Assembly: GCA_035630295.1 (NCBI GenBank)
Contig: DASQKY010000001.1
Coordinates: 17,826-81,825, forward strand
Length of the DNA: 64,000 nt
Origin: Acidimicrobiales bacterium
Lineage (GTDB): Bacteria > Actinomycetota > Acidimicrobiia > Acidimicrobiales > Iamiaceae
Direction of reading: 5' to 3'
Shown here: positions 27,585 to 38,118 of the stretch, one piece after another
Layout of the letters: every line of letters begins with the position of its first letter
Position numbering within the stretch: position 1 is the first letter of the stretch
Notes under the pieces: generated by a model
Seen by the model: only the letters and a program-made list of their open reading frames with translations
Told to the model about the DNA's origin: nothing
Databases searched by the model: none
Made by a program: the position numbers and the translations under genes

Positions 27585-28235
27585 GTGCGGATCGTGATCG
27601 TGGAGGACTCGGTCCTCCTACGGGAGGGCATCACCCGCCTGCTGGTCGACGCCGGCGAGGAGGTGGTGGGCACGGCCGGCGACGCCGAGGAGGCCATGGC
27701 CGTGGTGGCGGCCGAGCGGCCCGACATCGTGGTCACCGACGTGCGGATGCCGCCCGCCTTCACCGACGAGGGCCTGCGGGCCGCCATCGCCATCCGGGCC
27801 GCCTGGCCCGAGGTGGCCGTGCTCGTCCTGTCCCAGTGGGTCGAGGAGCGCTACGCCACCGAGCTGCTGGCCGGCTCCACCGTGGGGGTCGGCTACCTGC
27901 TCAAGGACCGGGTGGCCGACGTGCGCGACTTCGTCGACGCCGTGCGCCGGGTCGGCTCCGGCGGCACCGCCCTCGACCCGGACGTGGTGTCGCAGCTGCT
28001 GGCCACCAGCCGGCACCGGAGCCCGTTGGAGGCGTTGACCCCCCGCGAGACCGAGGTGCTCAAGCTCATGGCCGAGGGCCGCAGCAACAGCGCCATCGCC
28101 GCCGCCCTGGTGGTGTCGGACGGGGCCGTCGAGAAGCACGTGTCGAACATCTTCATGAAGCTCGACCTCCCGCCGGCCGACACCGACCACCGCCGGGTGC
28201 TGGCCGTGCTCCAGTACCTGGAGGCGGCGCCGTGA
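27585..28235 (+). CDS. LuxR/NarL-type response regulator
   Basis: A 216-residue regulator: receiver domain ([13 protein letters not shown], phosphoacceptor Asp in [11 protein letters not shown], Lys in YLLKDRV) followed by a LuxR helix-turn-helix ([40 protein letters not shown]). GTG 27585 follows CAGGAG. Its GTGA overlap with the next gene couples translation. It likely binds the motif at 26128-26147 and its copy at 29257-29276, but this is untested. Confidence 0.94.
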   Translation: MRIVIVEDSVLLREGITRLLVDAGEEVVGTAGDAEEAMAVVAAERPDIVVTDVRMPPAFTDEGLRAAIAIRAAWPEVAVLVLSQWVEERYATELLAGSTVGVGYLLKDRVADVRDFVDAVRRVGSGGTALDPDVVSQLLATSRHRSPLEALTPRETEVLKLMAEGRSNSAIAAALVVSDGAVEKHVSNIFMKLDLPPADTDHRRVLAVLQYLEAAP

Positions 28236-29083
28236 CCGCCGTCCTCGACCCGGCCCCGGCCGGCGCCGGAGGCGACGGGCCGCCCCGGGGCCGGCCCGGG
28301 CGGCGGCCCCCGTCGACCCCGTTCCTGGTGGCCGTCCGCATCATCCTCCTGCTGGGAGGGGGGCTGCTCACCGTGTGCCTCCTGGCCGGCCTCACCTACT
28401 CCGCGGCCGGCGTGCTGGTCCGCACCGCCGAGCGGGCCGACACCACCCTGCGGGGTCGCATCGACCGGGTCGAGGTCCACGTGTCCGGCTCGGTCGAGGT
28501 CCACCCCGGGCCCGAGGGCCGGGCCCGCGTCCAGCGCCGCTCGGACTTCTCCTTCGACCGCCCCCAGGTGCGCCAGGAGATCGTGGACGGCGTCCTGGAG
28601 CTGCGCTACGGCTGCCGCGACGTCGCCGTGATCTGCGGCCACCACATCGACCTGGCCGTGCCCCACGGGGCCGACCTGGTCATCGAGGCCGACCACGTCG
28701 TGGTGGCCGACACCACGGGGTCGATCCGCCTCCGCAGCGGCGGCGGGACGGTCGAGCTGGAGCGGGTGGCCGGGCCGATCGACGCTCAGGTCGGGGGGGG
28801 CGCCATCATCGGACGGGACGTCCGCTCCACCGATGTGCGGGCCAGCGCCGGCGGCGGCAGCATCGAGATCGACTTCTCCCGCCCGCCGCAGTGGGTCGAC
28901 GTGTCGGCCGGGGCCGGCCACATCGGCCTGGTCCTGCCCCGCGGCCAGGCCGCCTACCGGGTGGACGCCGAGGCCGGCGTGGGGGAGTCGCAGGTGAGCG
29001 TGCGCACCGACCCCGGCAGCGACCGGGTGATCCGGGCCCGGGCCGGCGCCGGCGACGTGGTCGTCCGCTACGGCCCCGCCTGA
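28232..29083 (+). CDS. Membrane-anchored DUF4097-like protein
   Basis: A 283-residue protein. After a Pro/Gly/Arg-rich N-terminus, one transmembrane helix ([24 protein letters not shown], about 35-58) anchors an extracellular right-handed beta-helix-like domain with repeats of the form [29 protein letters not shown] and [10 protein letters not shown]. Similar adhesin-like domains are often next to two-component systems. The start GTG overlaps the regulator stop. Confidence 0.78.
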   Translation: MTAVLDPAPAGAGGDGPPRGRPGRRPPSTPFLVAVRIILLLGGGLLTVCLLAGLTYSAAGVLVRTAERADTTLRGRIDRVEVHVSGSVEVHPGPEGRARVQRRSDFSFDRPQVRQEIVDGVLELRYGCRDVAVICGHHIDLAVPHGADLVIEADHVVVADTTGSIRLRSGGGTVELERVAGPIDAQVGGGAIIGRDVRSTDVRASAGGGSIEIDFSRPPQWVDVSAGAGHIGLVLPRGQAAYRVDAEAGVGESQVSVRTDPGSDRVIRARAGAGDVVVRYGPA

Positions 29084-29383
29084 ACCTTCTCCAGCCGGCG
29101 CTCCTCGGGCCCGGCCCGGGCCCGGTCGAGGAACCTTCCGGCCGCACCCTCGGAGAGGCCCCTTCGCGACCCGGACCTCGCCCTCGCACCTTGGCCCGTG
29201 GCCCTCGTCGAGGCCGCGCCCACGCCGCGGCGCGAGACGTGGCCCCGGGGTGGGGTGGGGCTGTCCCCACCCCCGGCGCGGGGCAGGCACCACCGGGCGG
29301 TCGGTGGCCGGCGCCATCGAAGGCGCCGGCCGGTTCCCGGACGATGGGTGGAGCACGCCGACGACTGCCCGAGGAGGCCGACC
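29084..29383. other. 300-bp gap before the exporter genes
   Basis: Contains two hairpins, GGGGTGGGG-CTGT-CCCCACCCC (29252-29273) and GGCCGGCGCC-ATCGAA-GGCGCCGGCC (29306-29331), the second with perfect 10-bp arms. The first overlaps motif copy 2. No gene seen. Confidence 0.6.
29257..29276. promoter_or_regulatory. Operator-like motif, copy 2
   Basis: GGGG-CTGT-CCCCACCCCCGG, identical to copy 1 outside the four-base centre, 107 bases before the ABC ATPase start. Two copies suggest one regulator for sensor and exporter. Confidence 0.45.
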
Positions 29384-30163
29384 GTGCCCACCACCGCCCC
29401 CATCGCCACCCCCGCTCCCCCGGGGCCCGACCCGGCCCGCACCTCCGCCGTCCGGGCCTTCCTGGTCCGTAAGGTCTACGGGTCCGGTCCCGCCGCCGTG
29501 ACCGCCCTGGACGACGTCACCGTGGGGGTGGCCCGGGGCAGCTTCGTGGCCGTCATGGGCCCGTCCGGCTCGGGCAAGTCCACGCTGCTCCACTGCCTGG
29601 CCGGCCTCGACACGGTCACCTCCGGCTCCATCGAGATCGCCGGTGTCGACCTCTCGACCCTGCCGGACCGGGAGCTGACGAGGTTGCGCCGCGACCGCGT
29701 CGGCTTCGTGTTCCAGTCGTTCAACCTGGTGCCCACGCTGACCGCGGCCGAGAACATGACCCTGCCGGCCCTGCTGGCCGGGCGGAAGGTCGACCCGGCC
29801 TGGATGGCCGAGGTGGTGACGGCCGTCGGCCTCGGCGACCGCCTCGACCACAAGCCCTCCGAGCTCTCCGGCGGCCAGCAGCAGCGGGTGGCCGTGGCCC
29901 GGGCCCTGCTGGCCCGGCCCGAGGTGACCTTCGCCGACGAGCCCACCGGCAACCTCGACTCCCGGGCCGGGGGCGAGGTGCTCGGCTTCCTGCGCCGGGC
30001 GGTCGACGCCATGGGCCAGACCGTGGTGATGGTGACCCACGACCCGGTCGCCGCGGCCCACGCCGACCGTGTCCTGTTCCTGGCCGATGGAGCCCTCGTC
30101 GACGAGATGTCCGACCCCACCGCCGCCCGCGTGCTCGACCGCCTGAAGCGCTTCGGCGACTGA
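29384..30163 (+). CDS. ABC transporter ATPase, LolD/MacB type
   Basis: A 259-residue ATPase. Walker [11 protein letters not shown]-loop [18 protein letters not shown], signature LSGGQQQR, Walker [14 protein letters not shown] and switch MVTHD. The FNLVPTLTA stretch is characteristic of the MacB/LolD group, which powers FtsX-like permeases. GTG 29384 stands after GAGGAGG. The permease gene begins 40 bp downstream. Confidence 0.94.
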   Translation: MPTTAPIATPAPPGPDPARTSAVRAFLVRKVYGSGPAAVTALDDVTVGVARGSFVAVMGPSGSGKSTLLHCLAGLDTVTSGSIEIAGVDLSTLPDRELTRLRRDRVGFVFQSFNLVPTLTAAENMTLPALLAGRKVDPAWMAEVVTAVGLGDRLDHKPSELSGGQQQRVAVARALLARPEVTFADEPTGNLDSRAGGEVLGFLRRAVDAMGQTVVMVTHDPVAAAHADRVLFLADGALVDEMSDPTAARVLDRLKRFGD

Positions 30164-30203
30164 CCCAGCCCGCCCGCCGATCCCCGACCCGAGGAAGAAC
30201 CCC

Positions 30204-32735
30204 ATGTTGCGCATCGCGCTCCGCACCCTGCGGGCCCACGCCCGCCGCTTCACCTCCACCGTCGTCGCCGTGGCCATCGGCATCGCCTTCCTGGCCGGCG
30301 TCCTGGTCCTGGTGGCCACGTTCCAACGGAACTTCGACGACATGTTCACCACCGGCGCGGCCGGGACCGACGCCGCCGTCCGCTCCGACAGCGCCATCGA
30401 CCTCGGCTTCGGCGACGCGGCCCGGGGGGAGGTCGACGCCTCGCTGGCCGAGGTCATCTCCGGGGTCGACGGGGTGGCCCAGGTCGCCCCGGTCCGCAGT
30501 GGCACGGCCCAGATCGAGGGGACCGACGGCGAGATCATCGGCGGGGGCGGCCCGCCCCAGGTCGGGTCCCAGTGGGTCGCGGTGCCAGCCCTCAACCCCT
30601 GGCGGATCACCGACGGCCGGGCCCCCGCCGGCCCGGAGGAGGTCGTGATCGACCGGGCCTCGTCCCGCCAGGGTGACCTGGAGGTGGGCGACACCACCCG
30701 GGTCTTCACCCCCGAGCCGCTGGAGGTCACCGTGGTCGGCGTCGCCACCTACGGCACGGCCGACTCCTCCGGGCCCCTGACCCAGGCCCTGTTCAGCGAG
30801 GAGGGCGCCGTCGCCCACCTGGGCGGCACCGCCGGCCACGTGGACAGCTTCCTGGTGGCGGCCGAGGAGGACGTGAGCCAGGAGCAGGTCACGGCGGCCG
30901 TCGAGCGGGCCCTGCCCGAGGGCACCGAGGCCGTGACCGGCGCCGTGCTGACCGAGGAGAGCCAGCAGATCGGCCGCGACTTCGTCGGCGTGCTGCGCCC
31001 GGCGTTGCTGGCCTTCGCCCTCATCGCCCTGGTCGTGGGGGCCTTCAGCATCTACAACACGTTCGCCATCGTGGTGGCTCAACGGACCCGTGACGCCGCC
31101 CTGCTGCGGGCTCTGGGCGCCTCCCGGGCCCAGGTGATCGGCTCGACCCTGGTCGAGGCCACCGTCGTGGGGCTGGTCGGGGCGGCCCTCGGGCTGCTGG
31201 CCGGCATCGGCCTGGCCGCCGGGATGAGCGCGCTGATGGCCGGCTTCACGGGCATGAGCTCGTCGTCGCTGGTGATCACCGCCGTCACCGTGGCCACTGC
31301 CTTGGTCGTGGGCACCGGCGTCACCGTGGTCTCGGCCCTCCTGCCGGCCCGCCGGGCCTCCAAGGTCCCCCCGGTGGCTGCCCTCCGGGACGTGGCCGTG
31401 GACGGGGGCCGGGTCGGTCGCACCCGCACCGTGGCCGGGCTGGTCCTGCTGGCCGTCGGCGTGGCCCTCGGCGCCGCCGTGGTGGCGGGCAGCTCCAGCA
31501 CCGCGGTGGCCGGTGGCGGGGCGGCCCTCCTGCTCCTGGCGGCCATCGTCTTGGCCCCCGGCGCCGCCGGTCCCCTGGTGCGGGTGGTGGGCGCGCCCCT
31601 GGCCCGGCTCCGGGGCGTGACCGGGCTGATGGCCCGCCGCAACGCGGTGCGCAACCCCCGCCGCACCGGCAGCACGGCCACCGCCCTGATCATCGGCGTG
31701 GCCGTGGTGGGGCTCTTCACCGTGGTCGCCTCGTCGCTCCAGGCCTCGCTCGACCGCATCGTCGACGAGCAGATCGCCGGTGACGTGGTGGTCTCGGGTC
31801 CCGAGGTCGACGGCTTCGTGGGCCTGGCCCCGTCGCTCCAGCAGCGGCTGGCCGGCCTGCCCGAGACGGGGGCGGCGGTGGGCATCGGGTCCATGCCGGC
31901 CACCGTCGACGGGGAGGACGACTTCCTCAACTTCGCCGACGCCGCCGGCCTCGACCGGGTGATCGACCTGGACGTCACCCGGGGCCGGCCCGCCGAGCTG
32001 GGGCCGGGGGCCATCGCCGTCTCCCAGGGCTACGCCGAGGACCACGGGCTGGGCCTGGGCGACACGTTGCCGGTGCGCTACATCGACGGCCAGGCCGAGG
32101 ATCTCACCGTCGGCCTGGTGTACGAGACCACCACCCTGGCCGGCCCGTACTTCGTGGACACGGCCACGGTGACGCCCCACGCCCCGCAGGTGGGGCCGAC
32201 CCAGATGCTGCTGAAGGCGGCCCCCGGGGTGAGCCCCGAGCAGCTCGAGGAAGCGGCCCAGGCCGCGGCGGCCGACTGGCCCGGGAGCACCATCGAGACC
32301 CGGGCCGAGTTCGCCGAGACCCAGGGTCGCAGCGTCGACCAGATGCTGATGCTGATCTACGTGCTGCTGGCCCTGTCCATCGGCATCGCCCTGATGGGCA
32401 TCGCCAACACCATCTCGTTGGCCACCCTGGAGCGTCGCCACGAGCTGGGCCTGCTCCGGGCCGTGGGCCAGACCCGCCGCCAGGTGCGATCCATGGTCCG
32501 CTGGGAGGCGATCATGGTCTCGTCGCTGGGCACGCTGGTCGGCCTGGCCGTGGGCGTGGCCGGGGCCTGGATGGTGGTCAGCGCGGCCGGCTCGGACTTC
32601 GACCAGGTGGCCGTCCCCCTCCAGCCGCTGGCCACCATCGCCCTGATCGGGGCGGCGGCCGGGGTGCTGGCCTCGGCCCGCCCCGCGGCCCGGGCCGCTC
32701 GCACCGACGTGCTCACCGCCATCGCCGCCGGGTAG
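30204..32735 (+). CDS. FtsX-like ABC permease
   Basis: An 843-residue permease with two FtsX domains. N-terminal helix ([25 protein letters not shown]), a periplasmic-side MacB_PCD-like region, a first membrane cluster around 275-410 ([20 protein letters not shown]...), a central cluster around 405-460, a second extracellular region, and a last cluster around 715-830. [24 protein letters not shown] and [21 protein letters not shown] are the paired cytoplasmic coupling loops. Forms a mechanotransmission-type exporter with the preceding ATPase. Confidence 0.93.
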   Translation: MLRIALRTLRAHARRFTSTVVAVAIGIAFLAGVLVLVATFQRNFDDMFTTGAAGTDAAVRSDSAIDLGFGDAARGEVDASLAEVISGVDGVAQVAPVRSGTAQIEGTDGEIIGGGGPPQVGSQWVAVPALNPWRITDGRAPAGPEEVVIDRASSRQGDLEVGDTTRVFTPEPLEVTVVGVATYGTADSSGPLTQALFSEEGAVAHLGGTAGHVDSFLVAAEEDVSQEQVTAAVERALPEGTEAVTGAVLTEESQQIGRDFVGVLRPALLAFALIALVVGAFSIYNTFAIVVAQRTRDAALLRALGASRAQVIGSTLVEATVVGLVGAALGLLAGIGLAAGMSALMAGFTGMSSSSLVITAVTVATALVVGTGVTVVSALLPARRASKVPPVAALRDVAVDGGRVGRTRTVAGLVLLAVGVALGAAVVAGSSSTAVAGGGAALLLLAAIVLAPGAAGPLVRVVGAPLARLRGVTGLMARRNAVRNPRRTGSTATALIIGVAVVGLFTVVASSLQASLDRIVDEQIAGDVVVSGPEVDGFVGLAPSLQQRLAGLPETGAAVGIGSMPATVDGEDDFLNFADAAGLDRVIDLDVTRGRPAELGPGAIAVSQGYAEDHGLGLGDTLPVRYIDGQAEDLTVGLVYETTTLAGPYFVDTATVTPHAPQVGPTQMLLKAAPGVSPEQLEEAAQAAAADWPGSTIETRAEFAETQGRSVDQMLMLIYVLLALSIGIALMGIANTISLATLERRHELGLLRAVGQTRRQVRSMVRWEAIMVSSLGTLVGLAVGVAGAWMVVSAAGSDFDQVAVPLQPLATIALIGAAAGVLASARPAARAARTDVLTAIAAG

Positions 32736-32920
32736 GCCGGCCGTTCGCGGTGCCGGTCGCCCCGGGCCGGCACCGCCCTCCTCCCCGGCCGCCCCCTCCT
32801 CGGGTGGGCGGCCGGGGAACCGCCAGCTCCCGGGGCCGGCCGGCCGGCCCTCACCGCCCCGGACCGATGGGGCCCTCTCGTTCGGGATGCGTCGTCTCGT
32901 TTCGGGATACCGTCCGCGCC

Positions 32921-33385
32921 GTGGAGCCGTCGACCCCGCTGACCGACGAGGAGGCCATGGGCGTGGCCCTGGCCGAGGCCGAGGTCGCCGCGGCCCGGGG
33001 CGAGGTGCCGGTGGGGGCGGCGGTGGTCCTGGACGGCCGGGTGGTGGCCCGGCGGGGCAACGAGCGCGAGGCCTCCGGCGACCCCACCGCCCACGCCGAG
33101 GTGCTGGCCCTGCGGGACGCCGCCGCCGCGGTGGGCGACCGCCGCCTGCGGGAGGCCACCCTGGTGGCCACGCTGGAGCCCTGCCCGCTGTGCGCCGGGG
33201 CGGCGTGGGCGGCCCAGGTGGGCCGGATCGTGTTCGGGGCCGACGACCCCCGGGCCGGGGCCACCGGGTCGCTCTACAACGTGGCCGTGGACGTGCGCCT
33301 CAACCACACCTCGGAGGTCACGGCCGGGGTCCGGGCCGTCGAGTGCGCCGCCCTGCTCACCGCCTTCTTCGCTGCCCGGCGCTGA
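32921..33385 (+). CDS. tadA: tRNA adenosine deaminase
   Basis: A 154-residue deaminase. The zinc site is HAE in PTAHAEVLAL and PCPLCAG; the order matches TadA, which makes inosine at the wobble position of tRNA-Arg. TACCGT (32908-32913) ends seven bases before the GTG. A tRNA-Ser gene follows ~57 bp downstream, a frequent neighbour in actinobacteria. Confidence 0.9.
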   Translation: MEPSTPLTDEEAMGVALAEAEVAAARGEVPVGAAVVLDGRVVARRGNEREASGDPTAHAEVLALRDAAAAVGDRRLREATLVATLEPCPLCAGAAWAAQVGRIVFGADDPRAGATGSLYNVAVDVRLNHTSEVTAGVRAVECAALLTAFFAARR

Positions 33386-33442
33386 CGCCGTCGCCCCGTC
33401 TCCTGGCCGGCCGCCGGGGGCGACCGGCTAACGTCTCCCGAC

Positions 33443-33529
33443 GGAGGGTTGCCAGAGCGGACGAATGGGACGGTCTCGAAAACCGTTGTGGTGTCACAGC
33501 CACCGTGGGTTCAAATCCCACACCCTCCG
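33443..33529 (+). tRNA. tRNA-Ser(CGA)
   Basis: Class II tRNA; acceptor GGAGGGT / ACCCTCC, anticodon loop CTCGAAA giving CGA, long variable arm, T-arm GTGGGTTCAAATCCCAC. CCA not encoded. TAACGT at 33429-33434 is eight bases upstream. Confidence 0.97.
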
Positions 33530-33688
33530 CTCGAGACCCGGGTCCGCCCCGGGTCGCTCGTGAGGCCAGGGCCGCAGCCCGGGGCCCGGCTCCGCCGGTC
33601 ACCCGCTGCGGCCCTCCTCGCGCCCCCGGCCGGGATCCCGCCGAACCCCCGCCGCGACGGGTTCGGCCGCCCGTAGCCTGGGCCGGCC

Positions 33689-35644
33689 ATGCACCACGGA
33701 CCGTCGATCCTCTGGGGGATGTCCCGCTCGGACCCGTCGTCCCTGAGCGGCGTCCACCTCGAGAAGGGCCTGGTGCGGCGCGTCTGGTCCTTCGCCCGGC
33801 CCTACCGGTCCCGGACGCTGGCCTTCCTGGCCATCATCGTGGTCGAGGCCCTGCTGGGCCTGGCCACCCCGCTGCTGATCCGCCAGATCGTGGACCACGC
33901 CCTCCCCCAGGGGGGCCGGCCCGCGGATGCCGACCTGCTCACCTGGTGCGCGGCCGGCATGGCCATCGCCGCCCTGGCCGGGGCGGCCCTGTCGCTGGTG
34001 GAGCGGGGCCTGTCGGCCACCATCGGCGAGGGCCTCATCTTCGACCTGCGGGCCGCGGTGTTCGACCACGTGCAGCGCATGCCCGTCGCCTTCTTCACCC
34101 GGACCCAGACCGGGGCCCTCGTCTCCCGGCTCAACAACGACGTCATCGGGGCCCAGCGGGCCGTCACCCAGACCCTGGGCTCGGTGGTGTCCAACGTGGT
34201 GGTGCTGGTCACCACCCTGACCGCCATGGCCGTGTTGGAGTGGCGGCTGACCCTGGTGTCGCTCCTGCTGCTGCCCCTGTTCGTGGTGCCGGCCAAGCGG
34301 GTGGGCCGCCGGCTCCAGTCCATCACCCGGGAGTCGTTCGACCTCAACGCCTCCATGAACACGACCATGACCGAGCGGTTCAACGTGTCGGGCGCCACCC
34401 TGGTGAAGCTGTTCGGCCGGGCCGAGGACGAGTCGGCCGGGTTCACCGAGCGAGCCGGGCGGGTGCGCGACATAGGGGTGCGCTCGGCCATGTACAGCCG
34501 CACCTTCCTGGTGGCCCTGACCCTGGTCGGGGCCCTGGGCACGGCGGTCATCTACCTGCTGGGCGGGCGGCTGGTGATCTCCGGCGCCATCACGCTGGGG
34601 ACCCTGGTGGCCCTGGGCGCCTTCGTGGCCCAGATCTACGGGCCCCTCACCCAGCTCACCAACGCCCGGATCGACGTGATGAGCGCCTTCGTCTCCTTCG
34701 ACCGGGTGTTCGAGGTGCTCGACGCCCCCCGGGCCGTCGATGACCGGCCCGGCGCCGTGGACCTGGTCGAGCCGGCCGGCCACGTCCGCTTCGACCACGT
34801 CGACTTCCGCTACCCGGCGGCCGCCGAGGTGTCGATCGCCTCCCTGGAGTCCGACGCCGGGGCTCCCCTCGGCCTGGAGGCCTCGCAGGAGGTCCTCCAC
34901 GACGTCACCCTCGACGTCCCGCCGGGGTCCACGGTGGCGCTGGTCGGCCCCTCGGGGGCGGGCAAGACCAGCCTGGCCGGCCTGGTGCCCCGGCTCTACG
35001 ACGTGACCGGCGGCGCGGTGAGGGTGGACGGCCTCGACGTGCGGGACCTGACCCAGCACTCGCTGCGGGCCGCCATCGGCGTGGTCACCCAGGACCCGCA
35101 CCTGTTCCACGAGTCCATCGCCGCCAACCTCCGCTACGCCCGCCCCGGCGCCTCCGACGAGGAGCTGGTGGCGGCGTGCCGGGCGGCTCGCATCCACGGC
35201 ACGGTGGCCGCCATGCCCGACGGCTACGCCACCGTGGTGGGCGAGCGCGGCTACCGCATGTCGGGGGGTGAGAAGCAACGGTTGGCCATCGCCCGCATGC
35301 TGCTGAAGGACCCTCGCATCGTCATCCTGGACGAGGCCACCAGCCACCTCGACACCGAGAACGAGGCGGCGGTGCAGGCCGCCCTGTCCGAGGCCCTGGA
35401 TGGCCGCACCGCCCTGGTCATCGCCCACCGCCTCTCGACCATCGTCGACGCCGACCTCATCGTGGTGCTCGACCGGGGCCGTGTCGTCGAGCGGGGCGAC
35501 CACGCCAGCCTGCTGGCCACCGACGGCCTCTACGCCGAGCTGTACCGCACCCTGCTGCGGGGCGAGCGGCTTCCCTCCTCGCCCGTGGTGGCGGCCGAGC
35601 CGGGACCAGCCGATCCGGAGCCCGCCGAGCCCCAGCTGTCCTGA
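33689..35644 (+). CDS. ABC exporter, fused permease and ATPase
   Basis: A 651-residue half-transporter of the MsbA/LmrA type. Six helices lie in 35-330, e.g. RSRTLAFLAIIVVEALLGLATPLL. The ATPase has Walker A GPSGAGKTS, Q-loop VTQDPHLFHESI, signature MSGGEKQR and Walker B IVILDEATSHLD. A ~45-residue insert before Walker A (EVSIASLESDAGAPLGLEAS region) is unusual. TAGCCT ends nine bases before the ATG. It probably works as a homodimer; substrate unknown. Confidence 0.92.
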   Translation: MHHGPSILWGMSRSDPSSLSGVHLEKGLVRRVWSFARPYRSRTLAFLAIIVVEALLGLATPLLIRQIVDHALPQGGRPADADLLTWCAAGMAIAALAGAALSLVERGLSATIGEGLIFDLRAAVFDHVQRMPVAFFTRTQTGALVSRLNNDVIGAQRAVTQTLGSVVSNVVVLVTTLTAMAVLEWRLTLVSLLLLPLFVVPAKRVGRRLQSITRESFDLNASMNTTMTERFNVSGATLVKLFGRAEDESAGFTERAGRVRDIGVRSAMYSRTFLVALTLVGALGTAVIYLLGGRLVISGAITLGTLVALGAFVAQIYGPLTQLTNARIDVMSAFVSFDRVFEVLDAPRAVDDRPGAVDLVEPAGHVRFDHVDFRYPAAAEVSIASLESDAGAPLGLEASQEVLHDVTLDVPPGSTVALVGPSGAGKTSLAGLVPRLYDVTGGAVRVDGLDVRDLTQHSLRAAIGVVTQDPHLFHESIAANLRYARPGASDEELVAACRAARIHGTVAAMPDGYATVVGERGYRMSGGEKQRLAIARMLLKDPRIVILDEATSHLDTENEAAVQAALSEALDGRTALVIAHRLSTIVDADLIVVLDRGRVVERGDHASLLATDGLYAELYRTLLRGERLPSSPVVAAEPGPADPEPAEPQLS

Positions 35645-35794
35645 CCGGGAGCGGGCGGGCGCCGAACGGCCCGCCGCCGACCGGTCGCTCGATGCCCCCA
35701 CTGGGCAAGGCCGTCGGGACGGCGCCGCCGGGCCAGCGGGGCGAGCGGCAGCGGGTGGTCGACGGGCCCCGGGCGGGCTCCTACGGTGCGGGTC

Positions 35795-37285
35795 GTGCAG
35801 GACGCCCTGTTCGGCTCCGACGCCGTCGTCGACCCCACCTGGACCGTCGCCGAGCTCACCCGCGCCATCGGCAAGGTCGTCGAGCAGGCCTTCCCGGGCG
35901 AGGTCTGGGTGCGGGGCGAGATCCGCGACCTGCCGCCCCCCGGTGACGCCCGCCGCACCCGCCCCCACCTCTACTTCGACCTGATCGAGCCGGGGCCGCC
36001 GGGGGCCCGCCCGGGGGCGGTGCTGCCCGTGGTGCTGTGGTCCACCGATCGCAAGCGGGTCAACGCCGAGCTGAGGCGCTCGGGCATCCGGGTCAGCGCC
36101 ATGGACAGCGGCGTGGACGTGCGCATCCGGGGCCGGATCCGCTGGTGGGCGCCGGGGGGCCGGGTCCAGCTCCAGATGACCGGCATCGACCCCGAGTACA
36201 CCCTGGGCCGGCTGGCCGCCGATCGGGCCGCGGTGGTGGCGGCCCTGGCCGCCGATGGCCTGCTCGACCGCAACGCCGCCCTGCCGCTGCCCCTGGTGCC
36301 GGAGCGGGTGGGGCTGGTGACCAGCCTGGGTAGCGCGGCCCACGCCGACGTGCGCCGGGTGCTGGAGACGGCGGGCCTGGCCCACCTCCTGGTCGAGGTG
36401 GACACGAGGACCCAGGGGCCCGACACCGTCACCACCGTGCCCCGGGCCCTGGCCGCGGCGGTGGCGGCCGGGGCCGAGCTGGTGCTGCTGGTGCGGGGGG
36501 GCGGATCGCGGGTGGAGCTGGCCTGGTTCGACGACGAGGCCGTGGCCCGGGCCGTGGCCACCTGCCCCGTCCCCGTGCTCACCGGCATCGGCCACGAGAT
36601 CGACGACAGCGTGGCCGACCGGGTGGCCCACACCGCCTGCCCCACGCCCACGGCGGCCGCGGTCGAGGTGGTGGCGGCCGTGGCCCGGGCCCGGGACCGG
36701 GCCGAGGGGGCGTGGGCCGCCATCGGGGTCACCGCGCGCCGGGCGCTGGCCCAGCGCGTGGTGTCGCTGGCCACGACGGGGCGGCACACGGCCACCGTCA
36801 CCGGCGCCACCCTCCGAGCCGCTGACGCCCACCTCCTCTCGGCCAGCCGGCGGGTGCACCGGGCCGGCCCCACGGCGCTGGCGGTGGCCGGGCGCCGCCT
36901 CGACGACGTGGCCGGGGCCGTGGGCCGCGACGCCCGGCGCGACCTGGCCGGGGCCGGGCGGCGCCTGGACGCCGCCGCCGGGGTGGTGGCGCGGCGAGCC
37001 GGGCCGGCCCTCGACCGACGCCACCGCGACCTCGAGGCGCGAGAGGCCCGGGTGCGGGCCTCGGACCCGGCGCTGGCCCTGGCCCGGGGCTGGTCCATCA
37101 CCTACGGGCCGGGTGGGAGCCTGGTCCGCGACCCCGGCGCGCTGGCCCCGGGCGACGAGCTGCACACGGTGGTGGCGGCGGGGACGGTCCACAGCCGGGT
37201 GGAGCGGGCCGAGCCGGTGGCCACGGGCCGGGCGGCCGATGCCGGTGCGGGCGACCCCGATGGGGGAGGATCGACCGGTGCCTGA
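35795..37285 (+). CDS. xseA: Exodeoxyribonuclease VII large subunit
   Basis: A 496-residue XseA. The N-terminal OB fold (WTVAELTRAIGKVVEQAFPGEVWVRGEI) precedes the catalytic part with VGLVTSLGSAAHADV, RGGGSRVELAWFDDE and HEIDDSVADRVAHTACPTPTAAAVEV; the rest is a long coiled coil to residue ~450. Repairs and degrades single-stranded DNA together with XseB. TACGGT (35782-35787) ends seven bases before GTG 35795. Confidence 0.95.
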   Translation: MQDALFGSDAVVDPTWTVAELTRAIGKVVEQAFPGEVWVRGEIRDLPPPGDARRTRPHLYFDLIEPGPPGARPGAVLPVVLWSTDRKRVNAELRRSGIRVSAMDSGVDVRIRGRIRWWAPGGRVQLQMTGIDPEYTLGRLAADRAAVVAALAADGLLDRNAALPLPLVPERVGLVTSLGSAAHADVRRVLETAGLAHLLVEVDTRTQGPDTVTTVPRALAAAVAAGAELVLLVRGGGSRVELAWFDDEAVARAVATCPVPVLTGIGHEIDDSVADRVAHTACPTPTAAAVEVVAAVARARDRAEGAWAAIGVTARRALAQRVVSLATTGRHTATVTGATLRAADAHLLSASRRVHRAGPTALAVAGRRLDDVAGAVGRDARRDLAGAGRRLDAAAGVVARRAGPALDRRHRDLEAREARVRASDPALALARGWSITYGPGGSLVRDPGALAPGDELHTVVAAGTVHSRVERAEPVATGRAADAGAGDPDGGGSTGA

Positions 37286-37508
37286 CCCCGAGACCACCGA
37301 CGCCGGACCCGAGCCGGCCAGCTACGCCGAGGCCACCGCGGAGCTGGAGGCCATCCTGGCCGAGATCGAGGACGACTCGGTGGACGTCGACGTCCTGACC
37401 CGGAAGGTGGCCCGGGCCGCCCTCCTCATCCGGTGGTGCCGGGGCCGGATCGACGGGGCCCGGGTCGACGTCGAGCGCATCGTGGCCGAGATCGATCCCG
37501 AGCCCTGA
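37278..37508 (+). CDS. xseB: Exodeoxyribonuclease VII small subunit
   Basis: A 76-residue XseB with the family pattern SYAEATAELEAILAEIEDDSVDVDVLTRKVARAALLIRWCRGRI. The GTG at 37278 overlaps the xseA stop by eight bases and has GGGGGAGG just before it (37262-37269), so coupled translation is likely. An upstream in-frame ATG at 37260 is the alternative. Confidence 0.9.
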   Translation: MPDPETTDAGPEPASYAEATAELEAILAEIEDDSVDVDVLTRKVARAALLIRWCRGRIDGARVDVERIVAEIDPEP

Positions 37509-37567
37509 GGGGGGACGCACCGGGGCCGGTCGTTTGCCGGCCAGGGACCACGGGTACGGCTCGCACC

Positions 37568-38014
37568 ATGGCGGCCCCCACCACGGCGGCGGCATCGCCT
37601 CCACGGTCCGCCGCGACCCCCTCCCCCGAACCACATCACGTCCTGGTCGCCACCGCCCTGGCCACCGGGCCGGAGGCACCGGCCCAGGCCCGTCAGGTCG
37701 TGCGTGACCTGCTGGCCCAGGGCCGACGGCCCGAGCTGTCGGACATGGCGTGCCTGCTCACCAGCGAGCTGGTGAGCAACGCGGTGGTCCACGGGGAGGG
37801 CAACCCGGTCGAGCTGGTGGTCGACCTCGACCAGCGCCGCCTCTCGGTCCAGGTGGGGGACGCCTCGGCCGGAGAGCCGGTCCCGGTCCTCGCCGGTCCC
37901 CTGTCCACCTCGGGCCGGGGCCTGGCCATGGTCGACCACCTGGCCGACTCCTGGGGCGTCACCCGGCGCCGGCGGGGCAAGTCGGTCTGGTTCGCCCTGG
38001 CCAACCCGGCCTGA
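37568..38014 (+). CDS. Anti-sigma-type ATP-binding protein (RsbW-like)
   Basis: A 148-residue GHKL ATPase domain. It has the N-box LTSELVSNAVVHG and the G-box STSGRGLAMVDHLADSWG. Proteins of this kind act as serine kinases or anti-sigma factors. The N-terminal ~30 residues are Pro/Ala-rich. TACGGC stands seven bases before the ATG. It precedes a second, divergent copy of the fold and a stress sigma factor. Confidence 0.8.
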   Translation: MAAPTTAAASPPRSAATPSPEPHHVLVATALATGPEAPAQARQVVRDLLAQGRRPELSDMACLLTSELVSNAVVHGEGNPVELVVDLDQRRLSVQVGDASAGEPVPVLAGPLSTSGRGLAMVDHLADSWGVTRRRRGKSVWFALANPA

Positions 38015-38118
38015 CCGCCCCCTGACCCCCCGGTCCCCGCCCCACCGGGCGCCGGGGCCGGTCCACACCCGTCCGGCCGGGTGCCAGACTCTCGGCCGAC
38101 CCCTCCCTGGAGAGCCCT

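Noticed and set aside
27893-30748. Open frame of ~950 codons on the minus strand
   Set aside because: Covers the clear response regulator, DUF4097-like and ABC genes in antisense; no motif.
33599-37297. Open frame of over 1200 codons on the minus strand
   Set aside because: His/Gly/Arg-rich composition without domains; shadow of the ABC exporter and xseA.
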